Positions 10,865 to 21,585 of a stretch of 40,146 bases of DNA are shown here, one piece after another. The notes beneath the pieces were generated by a model. The model had not been told where the DNA came from, did not search any database, and saw nothing but the letters and a program-made list of their open reading frames with translations. The stretch covers positions 1 through 40,146 of the forward strand of contig JNEM01016872.1 of NCBI GenBank assembly GCA_000697335.1. Direction: 5' to 3'. Positions within the stretch are counted from its first letter, which is position 1. Every line of letters begins with the position of its first letter. This DNA is from Conidiobolus incongruus B7586. Lineage: Eukaryota > Entomophthoromycota > Entomophthoromycetes > Entomophthorales > Conidiobolaceae. Made by a program: the position numbers and the translations under genes.

Positions 10865-11725
10865 TTAACCGTACATAGGATCAAAATCCTCCTCGTCGTC
10901 GTTATTTGCTTTGTTATCCTTAGATTCTTTGTCTTTCTCATCTTTTTCGCTAGGTACTTCGTAACGACATGAGGGACAGGTGTGATGCTAGGAAAATTCA
11001 ATGTTTAATATGATAAAAAATAATTTCATATAAAAATTACCAATTCTAACCATGGTACGAGACAAGATTTATGATAACTGTGATGGCATGGTAATTTAGT
11101 GATATCCTTATCCTTATTGGCGGAGTATTGATCAGTACAAATGGGACAAGTATCATCTAATATCGATCAATATTGATATTATATTTTGATCTATTAATTT
11201 GAATTCACCTGGCTTATAGTCTTCAGCATTTAAAGTGGGTAAACTTTGAATAAATTTTTTAGAAGCTGCAGGAGGTCCTGAATTACTAAATATAATGATT
11301 AATTTGTCATTAATTAATTTAAACTATTAATTTTACCCTTCTCTAGCTTCAGTTAACAATTGGACGATTAGCTCAAACAATAGGGAGCCTTCATTAATGT
11401 TAGTATTGCCTCTTTCCTCAACCATTCTCTTGTAAGCACTGAATATTCATAGTTAAACATTAAAATAAATAGTTTAAGGATTATAAGTTTTTAATATTAA
11501 TTACTTTGCCAATCTCAAAAACGTATTCTCGAACTCTTGGCGACTCCCGTCGGGGTGCACCTCCTCGGCAATGTAGTCGAACAAGTCCGCGACAAAGGGA
11601 TTGATACGATCTTTACTCTCCCTATCTATCTGTTCTTCGGTTACTCCATGCTCGTCTTCAATTTTTAATCAATATTTGTTAAGATATTAATCTTCTATTG
11701 TCTATTTACCAAAGTAATCAGCCAT
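10865..11725 (-). CDS. RING-H2 E3 ubiquitin ligase (six exons)
   Basis: 194 aa assembled from exons 11710-11725, 11505-11655, 11337-11438, 11209-11285, 11041-11156 and 10865-10987. The introns are 54, 66, 51, 52 and 53 nt, all GT...AG, and reading frame is kept at each junction. Start is MADYFDEHG; stop is TAA. The RING-H2 finger occupies about 119-161: C119-x2-C122-x16-C139-x-H141-x2-H144-x2-C147-x10-C158-x2-C161, with CPIC, HKSC and CPSC all visible. It should bind two zincs and an E2 to transfer ubiquitin. The N-terminal half (NPFVADLFDYIAEEVHPDG...) has no domain I can name, and the C-terminus is a charged Lys/Asp/Glu tail. The layout resembles small RNF126/RNF181-like or YBR062C-like ligases, probably cytosolic. 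Exon 1 is only 16 nt. Intron 3 has two candidate acceptors; only TTTAG|TAAT keeps the frame open. Confidence 0.88.
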
Positions 11726-11778
11726 TTTCAAAAAAATAAAACTGAATGAAATCGAATTCAATTGATAAGATGACTGAA

Positions 11779-11786
11779 TTACGTAA
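11779..11786. promoter_or_regulatory. TTACGTAA palindrome upstream of the RING gene
   Basis: A perfect 8-bp palindrome about 55 bp before the ATG of the RING ligase gene. TTACGTAA is a known fungal bZIP (Yap/Cad1-type) site. Use here is inference from position and motif only. Confidence 0.35.
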
Positions 11787-12114
11787 CTTTTAAAATTTAA
11801 TCTGACACTTAAAGAATTATGGGTAAAATTGAATTTTCAGTCAAATTTTAAAAGTTTAATTGTGCATTAATAGTAATAAAAATTGATATGTAATATTTAT
11901 ATAAAAATATTGGATTTATTACAAAATCGTGATATAGAGTAAATAAAAATATAATAAAATATTTTTGATAACTAGTAAATCGAATTATCTTTTCAAAATA
12001 GCCTTTTAATACAAAAAATCAAATGGTTTTAAAAAAAATAAAAGGTTAATAAATAATAAAGGACCAAGAAAAATCAAATAATAATTAAATATTAGAGTAT
12101 AATATCCATTAGAA

Positions 12115-12187
12115 TGGAGAATCGGGATATCGAAGCCCTTGCCTTCTGCATGCTAAGCAAGTACTCTACCATTTGAACTAATTCCTT
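12115..12187 (-). tRNA. tRNA-Ala(AGC)-like sequence, degenerate
   Basis: 73 nt that align end to end with eukaryotic tRNA-Ala without gaps. The anticodon loop is TTAGCAT (AGC). The A-box-like TAGTTCAAATGG and T-loop TTCGATA are present, and the discriminator is A73. The acceptor keeps G3:U70, the alanine identity pair, and pairs 4-7. Pairs 1-2 are A/C mismatches, the T stem is mismatched at 49-65 and 53-61, and 27-43 is C/A. The anticodon and D stems otherwise pair, with wobbles. This looks like a pseudogene or tRNA-derived relic more than a working gene. Confidence 0.55.
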
Positions 12188-12343
12188 TTAATTAAAATAT
12201 TTAATCAATTTTCAGATTTTAAGGTATTTTCAAATCTAATAGATATGATTTTTAAATTTCGAAACTCTGAGTATTTTACATAATATGAAATAATTATCAA
12301 AATATAATGATTGGTTTTGCTTTATTATTTTATTAATATAATT

Positions 12344-12853
12344 TCAGAAATATGTTCTTTCAGGTATTTTCCAATATTTAATTGGTTTAAAAATTTTGGG
12401 ACTATTTGATTTGGAATTCGTGTTACTATTACTATCAATTTTAGTATTCGTCATATTTTTAGATTTATCATTAGTGTTAATGTTAGTTGTGTTAGTTGTA
12501 TTGGTACTAATAGTAGTGATATTATTACTCTTTGTTTCTAATTTTGCGTTTAATTCTGAGTGATTTTCGACATATTGACCATTATTATTATCATCACTGT
12601 CATGGTCCCCAAAACCGTACCAATCATCATTGATATCAATATTATTATCCCAATATACCAATTTATCAATAATTTTAAAATTCAACCAATTCCAAAATTT
12701 TTCAAATCCATCCAATTTATCGCTTTCAATAATATCAATCTTATTAGTGTTCGATTCACTCCCACTGATTAAATTAAAATTAATAATAATAACCAAATTC
12801 AAGTATTTTAAAAGCATAATAAAAAGTAAAAGTGAAAAAATGATTGATATCAT
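12344..12853 (-). CDS. Asn/Thr/Ser-rich protein with N-terminal hydrophobic segment
   Basis: 169 aa. Residues about 3-30 are strongly hydrophobic (a signal peptide or signal anchor). Then comes an acidic segment with several Trp/Tyr (FEKFWNWLNFKIIDKLVYWD, DDWYGFGDHDSDD), and then an Asn/Thr/Ser tract at about 105-150 with many N-x-S/T sites. The last residues, PIKYWKIPERTYF, are less repetitive. No family is recognised. A TATA-like element (TATATAAA on the minus strand, 12868-12875) lies just upstream of the ATG, so the true start could be a little inside. A run of 169 codons without stop is unlikely by chance in this composition. A secreted or wall-associated orphan is the best guess. It would be divergent with the GCP gene. 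Confidence 0.5.
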   Translation of the reverse strand: MISIIFSLLLFIMLLKYLNLVIIINFNLISGSESNTNKIDIIESDKLDGFEKFWNWLNFKIIDKLVYWDNNIDINDDWYGFGDHDSDDNNNGQYVENHSELNAKLETKSNNITTISTNTTNTTNINTNDKSKNMTNTKIDSNSNTNSKSNSPKIFKPIKYWKIPERTYF

Positions 12854-12875
12854 ATCACCAGCTCATGTTTATATA

Positions 12876-13658
12876 CCTTAAAATATGTAACTATCTAATT
12901 AATTGACTAATTATTAGAATTTGATTGGTGGCGAAATTTTCAAACCCTTAATCAAATTTTACATTTTACAATAGTATGGTCAAATCTTTGTTTTAAAGGT
13001 AAAATTTAATTTTAAAATAAGTTATCATTGTTATAAAAATTATTTTTAATCACTAGTTTAAGATAAAAAAATTAATTATATATTGGATTTTAATACTAAC
13101 CTTATTGAAGTTATTTAAAATTAATAAAGTTTTTTCTATTTTGTTTCAAAAATTATGAATAGTGAAATCAAATTCAAAACTTTAATATTATCATATCATT
13201 ATATCAAAAATAATATTGGATAAGAATTATATATTCCACATTTTAACAATTCATAGTCTTCAAAATTCATCGTTATTATCATTACCTATTTTTATTATTA
13301 ATTTATTAAAATATCAATATTAGCACTTGAAATCAATTAAGAACGTCACTAAGTATAGTTTTGAATTTAAAAGATTGTTTATTATTGCAAGCATAAAAAT
13401 TTAGTAGTATTATAAATAGAGTTAAATAAAATGCATAGAGTTAATAAGGATTTAGATAATTGATTTTATTTAAATCATCATCATATATTCAAAAAAATTC
13501 AATTTTAATTTATTGATAGGTAATTTAGGAATCAAAAAAAATCCCATAATTTCAATTCATACCCTTAATAAACATATAATTTCTAGTTACTGTGACGTTC
13601 TCAACAATTGAATATAACACATATAATTAATCCTCAATACTGATAATAAAATAATACA
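12876..13658. other. Intergenic DNA between divergent genes
   Basis: About 780 bp of AT-rich DNA upstream of both the Asn-rich ORF and the GCP gene. No RNA gene or repeat is seen. It presumably contains both promoters, but no convincing motif stands out. Confidence 0.4.
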
Positions 13659-16600
13659 ATGAATGAAACAGACTATGAAAATCTACTAAACCCAAAGCCC
13701 TCTATATTATCTCACCTCCCCAACAAGGATCTCGATTCTATTGTTAAAAGTTCAATAAGTCAGTTGGGAAATTTCGACATTTTTCAACTCAATACATCGG
13801 AGACGTGCCAATTACGGACCAACGACTACGAATTAGAAAAAGTATGGAAGTTTGGAGAGTTAAAATGCGATAAAGCTAGCAATTTGTTCGAAGTTGAAGA
13901 TTTTGGAATGAATACATGGCAAAGTAATTTATTAATTCATTTATTTTAATCTTTAATTAATAAGTAATTTAGATAATGATGTATTGAATTTAATGGATGG
14001 AAATTGCTTGGATCTTAAGCAGCTAAGGAATACTAGGAATAGATTTGATTTAAATTTTAATAATGATATTTGTATGAATGATAATGATAACATGGAAATT
14101 GATGAAAATCAAATTAATCCTAGTAGCTTTGAATATAATGATCAATCATCTAGTATTCATCAAATGCAAAAATTGCCTGATTACAGGGTAATCGCATCAT
14201 TTATTATTATTAAAATTCAACTAATTAAAATTTATTTAGATAAATTATCTCAGTTGGGACGAAGATCTTAACCTCCATAATAATTTTAGAGTTACAGATA
14301 ACAATTTTAAAAAATTAAAATTATTTTATGACCAGTATTTTTATATATAATATGAAGTTCATTAGATTAATTAATGAGCCTTAGGGTGAATATTGGTGAA
14401 GATGAAGATGATCCTCAACCTATTTTAAATTTGACCGAATCTGAATTAATAGAAGTAATTAATAATAATACAACATTCAACCAGTATATCTCAACTGAGT
14501 ATTAGGAACTTTTAGCTCTACTCCAAACCAGCCCTAAAAACATATTCCAATACAACTATGAGAATGATTATTACGAGTTAAATTTAAGTCAAAATGTGCA
14601 ATTCGACAATTCGAGTCAAGAGAGTTTCGATTCGTATTGTATTCCATTCCTCAGATTCGCTTCCAATGTGATTAGACTGACGAATGTGTGGCAAATAATA
14701 ATACAGTTTCCAGAGTAAATATAATGGATTCTTTACTTGTATATATTATTTATTCGTTATTTTAGTATATATGGCCAAATAGGTCTCAAATTCTCTCAAA
14801 GTCTACGCGATTACTTACAATTAGTCCATCATAATATACTAGAAATTAGCAAAACCTCCAGAAATTTAAAACCAATTCATCTCCTAACCCAGATCCAATC
14901 CATGTCTCTCATACTGGATAGGCTCTCTCACATTTGCTACTGCGACGTCGACCTTAATCTCGAAGAGATAACAAATGACGACATACGCAATGAAATTGTG
15001 CAAGTGGGCTTCTACTTGCCGAAAAAGGCACAGCTGTTGAGTTATTTATACGAAATTGTCACGCTGAATCTGTGTTTTCCCTATACTTTAATAGATTTGG
15101 TCATATTGTCAATGCTGAGAGAGTGTTTGGAACCTTGGTTGAGCTGGATTAACACTTTGCTAGGGTTAAACGACTCCACCAAGAACTTTAATGGTGCGAA
15201 TTGTCATTCTTTAATAGATCCTTACGGAGAGTTTTTTGTGAGTTTCGATGCCTCTTCGGAATCCGAAAATAGTGATACATTTATGAAAGATTTTGCAGCA
15301 TTAAAATTAGACAATTTACCTCAACAACATTTCCAAAATGATAAAATTCCTCAATTTTTTAATTTAGAAATGGCTACTAAAGTACTCAATGCTGCTAAAT
15401 GTTTTCATTTGTTAAAACACTGGAACACTTTAGAGAACTGTCAGGAGGTTTGGAAACAATTAGAATTTCGCCCTATTGAATGGAATCTTTGGAATATTAA
15501 CCTTAATGAATTTGCTTCTACCGGTACGAATACAAATTATTACGATACTATTAGCGATAATTTAACTAAGTTGAGATCTAATCAATTCGACATCATTACT
15601 CAATTACCTCAAAACCTTGAGAGCTCATTCTATCGCACTTTGAACCAATTCATTACCAAAGTTGGATACTTGGATACTGCCAATTCCCCAATATATTTAG
15701 ATCCCATCCCCACAACCCTAAAAAAATTCATATGGAAACCTATTATAACTGTTACTCATCGTATTGAAACCCTAACCATGAACCAGTTGTACAAACATCC
15801 TAACTTCCAAATGCATATCAACATCTTAGAATCGTTTTTCCTAATGTCCAACGGTATTATGTCAACGTTCGTCAAAAACAGTCTTCAAGGCTTAAGACAT
15901 CAGATGAATTTGGATAGATTCACCACTTGCAATCTAAGCAAGTATCTAAACTCTACACTTAGGGACTATTTACTAAAGCTGGAATTGTCTGACCAATTTT
16001 GGAATTTTGACACTCTATTCGATTGTCTAAAATTGGAAGTCAATTCTTCTGAGGAATTTTCAGGTATATTATAAAAAAGTTATATTAATATAATTCTAAT
16101 ACGTTTTATAATTTAGTCTATCATTTCAATCTCCAATATTCGCCACCTTTTCCAATGAATCAATTAATTTCATTGGAGGTAGTGCAAAAATTACAAAATT
16201 TGTTCAGTTTTTTATCAATTTTGTTAATGTGTGATATAAGTTTAAATAATATTTATATCCACTACACTCGATTGTATGGTAAATATCCAGGGATGAAAGG
16301 GTTATTGGCAACTGTCAACAATGTGAAAGCGTTTGTAAATAATTGGATGTTCGTTAGTAATTCTATTATTATTAGTGATAAATTATCCACTTTGAAAGCT
16401 TTGGACAATGAAGTATCGGTAACCGAATGGATTGAAAATCATTGGGAGTTGGTGAAAGATATTGAAGAAAAGATTACTCTGGTTGAGTTGCTGCCTCATT
16501 TTAAACCTCTGTTACTTGAAATAATTCAAGAAATTATAGTCTATGAATCTCGATTGAATATAGATAGTATAGAAATTGAAGAATTGACAACATTTGATCA

Positions 16601-16721
16601 GAAATTAATCATTTGGAAAAAAGAAATAGATAGATTAATTCAACTTAAACTCATGGATTCGGATTGGGAATGGAATGAGATTTTTAGGGAAAGATATATT
16701 ATATTGAAAGGATTAGATTAA
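13659..16721 (+). CDS. Gamma-tubulin complex component, GCP5/Mod21-like (seven exons)
   Basis: 918 aa from exons 13659-13923, 13973-14187, 14240-14334, 14385-14454, 14506-14714, 14766-16063 and 16117-16721. Introns are 49, 52, 50, 51, 51 and 53 nt, all GT...AG, with frame kept at every junction. The protein should be a Spc97/Spc98-family subunit of the gamma-tubulin ring complex, acting in microtubule nucleation. Support: INYLSWDEDLN in the N-terminal region, then ELLALLQTSPKNIFQY and FDSYCIPFLRFASNVIRL, which match the GCP5/6-type grip1 lead-in. DYLQLVHHNILEISKTS and HICYCDVDLN follow. The C-terminal EEFSVYHFNLQYSPPFPMNQ then VVQKLQNLFSFLSIL match the grip2 pattern of GCPs. Intron 4 (14455-14505) is 51 nt and carries an in-frame TAG, so unspliced message would stop early. 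GCP6 is the main alternative. The family call is firm; the subtype is less so. Confidence 0.75.
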
Positions 16722-18569
16722 TAAAATATAATTATTCATTGAATTCTACTAATAAAATCTGTTTCAGTTATTAAAATTGAAATTTTGATTATATATTTTT
16801 GAGATATTTTTTAATTGGTAAGAAATTTTAATCATTCAAAATAATTTAAATAATAATAAATTAATATTTGGGTTTTGACATTTATTTCAAAGATAAACAT
16901 TATAACATAGATTAAATTCATAATATATTAAAGTTCATCTAATTTTAGACACTAACAACATTATATTTTATTCATTTTATATTTCTTTAGTTTTTTAATA
17001 AATGTAATTGTAAAATATAATAGTATTAGTTAAAAATCACACTCATTAAATACAATAATTTTATTAAGATATAAATCTTAACCATACTCTCTATAACAGT
17101 GATATTTTATTTTGGCAACTATATACTGCCTAAATATTATTAATAAAATTATCAAATTAGAGATTTATTTTTTTTTAATTTTTATAAAATTCAAAATATA
17201 TTAAAGGATAATATCTTTAAAGTTAGATATTTTCATCCATTGTATATATTTTTAGTAATTAAAATCAGAAATTTTATTAAAGATTAACTTGTACCTATCA
17301 TTTATCTTTTAACAATTATATTTAACAAAGTTTTTAACTAAAATAAAGTTTTATTATTTTTTTTCTTAGGTATTTATTTTAATTATTAAAGTTATTTTTT
17401 TTTTCAAAATAATGCACTAATTATATGAATTATAATTAACTTTCAATTTATTTATTTAAAATATTTTTTTATCTAATAAAATTTAAAAGATTATATATTA
17501 AATTATTTGTAATCTCAAATTTGAGATTATATATAATAATTATTTTTATTTCAAAATCTTATTAAAGTAATTTATTTTATTTGTCAGCAACCATTAAGTT
17601 TAATTAAATAAATATCAATCTAAAAAATATAATAACTTTATATATATATATACATATATATGTTTGAACTAAATAAAATTGTTAATCAAAAATAGTTTGA
17701 AATAACTAAAACTTAATATAATTACATATTAAATATATATTTAATTTATATTACTAAATTCATTAATATAATATTTTATAATCAATAGTTTATGACAAAT
17801 TTTACATGTATCTTGTTAATTCACTGAAAATTATATAGTATATTTATTGGTAATATAGATATTTTCAAAGTATTATATATTTTTAAAATTTTGATCATTT
17901 AGTTTAAGTTTGAGTTTTATTATAACTGATTAAATTTGATGCATATTATATTAAGAAATATTATAATTTTTAAAATTATATTTAGATCAAATGTGATACT
18001 AAAAAAATTACTCAAGATAGTATGATTTCATTACTGATTTTGTAAGTATATAAAAATATTTTGAAATTTTAATATGTCTAAGTATTTAGTATTAAACAAA
18101 ATATACATATAAATTGAATTTGATAATATATTTAATGTGAAATGATATCAATAGGCTTGAAATTTTTAATTAAAATTAATTCATTTTATGAAAATTTTTG
18201 ATAATATAGATATAGTTAAAATTTTATAATATTTAGGATAATGATAAAATTATCAGTTATGACAATATATATTATTAGAAATATATCTTAAATCAATATG
18301 CAGTTAAAGTTAAATTAACTTTATATTGTTCAAAAATAAGTTAAATTGAATAATAATTAATATTGGAATGGCTCTTCAATTAATTCAAAATTGTCATATA
18401 ATTTATTTATGGGTGAATCTTGCCTAAGTAGTTTTACAATTGTAATAGTTTATTAAATATATTTATAAGGTAAAATGAATAACACTAAAGTTGGAGGGAT
18501 AAAATATTTTTCATATATTCTTAGATTTAGAATCTGTATTTTAACCTTGTTTACTTCATTGAGCTTGAA
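16722..18569. other. AT-rich intergenic DNA
   Basis: Strongly A/T-rich with poly-T runs and a short TA repeat near 17640-17661. No gene, RNA or repeat copy could be supported on either strand. Confidence 0.5.
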
Positions 18570-20300
18570 TTCAAATAAATATTTATAGTGGATCCATTTT
18601 TCTAAGCAGTATTAGGGATACGGGATGAACATAGCGCAGAATTAAAGTGCCTAATTTTCCACTTATTTTGATATCACAAAAGGTTTGAATTCGACTAAGC
18701 AGCAGGACGGTGAACCGAAAAAAGATTATCCATTACAGGTTATATAACAACATGCCTACCAAATGAACTATCCCTGAAAATAGATGGAGTTAAGGTGTAG
18801 TACTTATACTATGCCATCGGACTAGAATCTATAACGTGTGGAATAGGCAGGAATGGATGTCACGTAAAGTTGCGACGTAAGCCTAAATGTAAAAATTTCG
18901 AGTGTAGATCATGATAAAAATAGTGAATATTCAATCAAGAGCTTTAAAGACTGAAGTGGAGAAGAGTTACTATTTAGCTTTAGCTGGAATAAATGAATTG
19001 ATTTTCTGATATAGGTTAATTGAGCTAACAGGTTTATAAATAATTGAAAAATTATCGGTAAATATTTAATACTCAAAAGGAATATAGTAAATATTCTATA
19101 ATTACGATGCGGATAAGAGGTAATACCAATGAAGTTACAGATATTGGCATTCACCTCAGACTTTCTTTTCAACAGCACAGGTTTAATTATCGTTGGACCG
19201 TGGATCAAAGTGATTTGATGATATGAATTAAAAGCTAATAGAAAAAAACATTTCCATTTTGCCTGGTGCGTTCACAACAATTCTTGGAAATGTAAGGGAG
19301 TTATTTTTTTTTTACATGCGGCCTTATCCATAACCTCAGTGAGTTTCCAAGGTGAAAATTTTATAGTCAATAGAATAGTGCAAGAAAGTCAGCAAAATGA
19401 ATCCCTAACGTTTGAGAAAGGATTGTCTCTGAGGATTGGTTTTAGTGAACTTAGTAGAACTTGCAATTGAGCTATTTATTAGCCATGGCGATCTGAATAG
19501 TCAAAACGAAAAATTTCCTAGTTCTAGTGATTTTCATCCAAGTCAGATCTGGTATTTACAAGGGGAATCTCAATGTTTAATTAAAGCATCATGAAGTGAT
19601 GATTTTACCACAATATTGGCTGAATGCGATTTCTGCTCAGTATTACGGATGCCAAATTGAAGAAATTCAACTAAGCGCAGGAGTAACTGGGGCTTTCTTA
19701 AGGTAGCCGAATACTCTGTCATCTAATTAGTGATGCACATGGCTTGATTAATATTCCTACTACCCATATCTACTCTATAACAAAACTACAGTTATGGGAA
19801 TGGGATTGGGAAGAATCACGGATAATTAAGATCATTTACAATTAAGGTCAAATTTGACAATGCAAAAAGGTATATAGGATATAACATAAGTGGAAGTTTT
19901 GGAAAATTTAAAATACCACTGTTTAAATCATTTTTTATTTCATGAAATGAATAAAATTGGTTTTACTATCTTCTATAATTCAGCTACTTTTTGTGGTGAT
20001 TTATAACCTTGACACTGTCAAGTGGAGAATTTGATTGGGGTAACACATATGTTAAAAAATAACAGAAATATCCAAATGAGAGGACATTAAGAACAAAAAG
20101 GTACAAGCTCCTTTAGTATTGATTTTTGGAGTGAATACAAACCATGAAGGTCTGCTCTATGGATCCTCAATAACTTTGAGCTTGGGTTAAGAATTCAAAT
20201 ATTGTAAAATTCTGGTTTTAATTCTCCGATAGTTGTGTTTGGAACAGTCTGATCTTGCAAAATGTTTTGTTCATTATTTATAACTTGACAATAATCAAAT
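18570..20300 (+). mobile_element. Decayed coding-like belt, probable old transposable element
   Basis: Base mix is much less AT-rich than the flanks and resembles coding DNA. Several plus-strand stretches (for example around 18620-18900, 19100-19220, 19440-19620 and 20120-20220) have protein-like composition, including Cys/Lys-rich and Trp-containing parts, but no intact gene remains. Many breaks are present. The family is not recognised; a retroelement or a host pseudogene are both possible. No terminal repeats were found by eye. It lies in the same orientation as repeat copy R2 further right, so the two may be parts of one element about 3 kb long. Confidence 0.45.
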
Positions 20301-20479
20301 ACTATAATGAAAAATATGGTAATTATGTTTTATATGATTTGAATATATTTTATAATAATTTTGAATAAGTTCTTATAGGTTTCATAGTACTTTATATTTT
20401 AAAAACCCATAATAACAAAAAAACGAAATTTTTATTACTTATATACATTCAGATTGCATAAAAATGTTATTGTGACAAG

Positions 20480-21070
20480 TTAGTTTGAAGTAACTAACTG
20501 ATGCTGCCAATCTTCAACCATCTTATTTATTATCTGTTGGAGGATAAAGAAGTTGGGATTGGGATTGACTAGGGAGACATCAAGTGTCAATACTAGTAAA
20601 CTACCTAGAGCCAGTTGACTCCAGCTATGATGGCCGAGCTGTTTCTAACAGATTCACTCTTCTTGCCGGTCGGTGTTAAAAACGTAAATAAGGTTTTAAC
20701 ATCTTAATTGTTTGTTCTGGTAAGGCACAGCTGGGAGAGCAGTACCACCCCACTCCAACAGAGCAGTCCTTGGAACTGTGCTCCAAAACCCGGTACTGCT
20801 CTTAAAACAGGATACTACACTTGGTCACCCCAGCTGGCACCGGTGAGCAATTCATAGCTGTTCTCCCACTTTGGAATCAACTGTAGGTAGACATGGAAGG
20901 TTATCCTTCCCCCCAAAAAATTTCGAGACTATCATTAATAATGAAATAAAAAATCTAATTCCAACAATAATAGCATATGCTTTAGCTTGTGTGACTGCTA
21001 TATTCTCAGTACCACCATTTGAATAGAGATTTGAATCCATGGGAAATGGGCAAGTTGATAGCAAATCCTC
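20480..21070. mobile_element. Structured, relatively GC-rich relic segment
   Basis: This segment stands out sharply from the AT-rich DNA at 20260-20480 and 21070-21290. It holds the stem-loop at 20736-20802 and two CAGCTGG motifs (near 20729 and 20833). On the minus strand 20852-21064 is open for 70 codons (starting MLSTCPFPMDSNLYSNGG), with one hydrophobic stretch AYAIIVGIRFFISLLMIV. No family is recognised. I treat it as part of the decayed belt, old and broken, and not as a working gene. Confidence 0.4.
20736..20802. repeat. Stem-loop with 11-bp perfect arms
   Basis: AGAGCAGTACC at 20736-20746 is exactly complementary to GGTACTGCTCT at 20792-20802. The 45-nt loop holds a second, imperfect hairpin (GAGCAGTCC...GGAACTGTGCTC) whose left arm is a near copy of the outer left arm. 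A nested, GC-rich fold like this is exceptional in this window. Confidence 0.7.
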
Positions 21071-21301
21071 TACTCCAAATCAAATAGGATACATATTGTT
21101 ATTCTTTCCTTCTAATCGTTTTATTTTAGGTATTGATATATTGAAATGAAATTTAAAATTGTATTGATGCTAAAAAGTTTATTTTAGATAAATTTTTACT
21201 CAAATTTAATCACTTCAAAATTGTATCAATAGTCTAAACTTTAACATTGATAATTCTACAAGGCAGGAGCCTCTACTCTTAGCAAATATCCTGACGTCAG
21301 C

Positions 21302-21585
21302 TCAATTTAATTATCATCCTTCCTTTGCATTAGACTCGCTTAATCTTTATTCATTGATTGACTACTCAGCCAAGCCACCGTAGTGACTCTGAAATCATTT
21401 TACCCTATCTATATTATAAAAATCCAGAATTTGGATGATTCATATCAAGATCAGCCTGACCTGGATCATCTCTGTTATTTGACTAAATCAGTAAAACCCC
21501 CTTTCAACCCGTCTTATAGTAAAATATCCTTGATCACACCTTTTAGAGATCTGGCTAGAGCACTGCTTCTTCAGGTGTTGTTAAT
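21302..21585 (+). repeat. Dispersed repeat copy R2 (decayed)
   Basis: Second copy of the repeat also seen at 822-1114, same orientation, with few or no length changes across most of the alignment. It sits at the right edge of the decayed belt and may be its 3' part. Unknown family; old and broken. Confidence 0.6.

Noticed and set aside
14455-14505. Stop-codon reassignment or readthrough in the GCP gene
   Set aside because: A typical 51-nt GT...AG intron removes the TAG in phase. Genes here end in TAA or TGA, and no other sense-like TAG was seen.
18909-19208. 99-codon minus-strand frame in the relic belt
   Set aside because: The plus strand carries the more protein-like reading here, and the minus frame is leucine/isoleucine-rich as antisense frames in such DNA tend to be.
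21040-21110. Possible tRNA-Ser-like sequence on the minus strand
   Set aside because: A GCT-centred loop and a GATTCAAATC motif are present, but the D arm and acceptor stem do not form.
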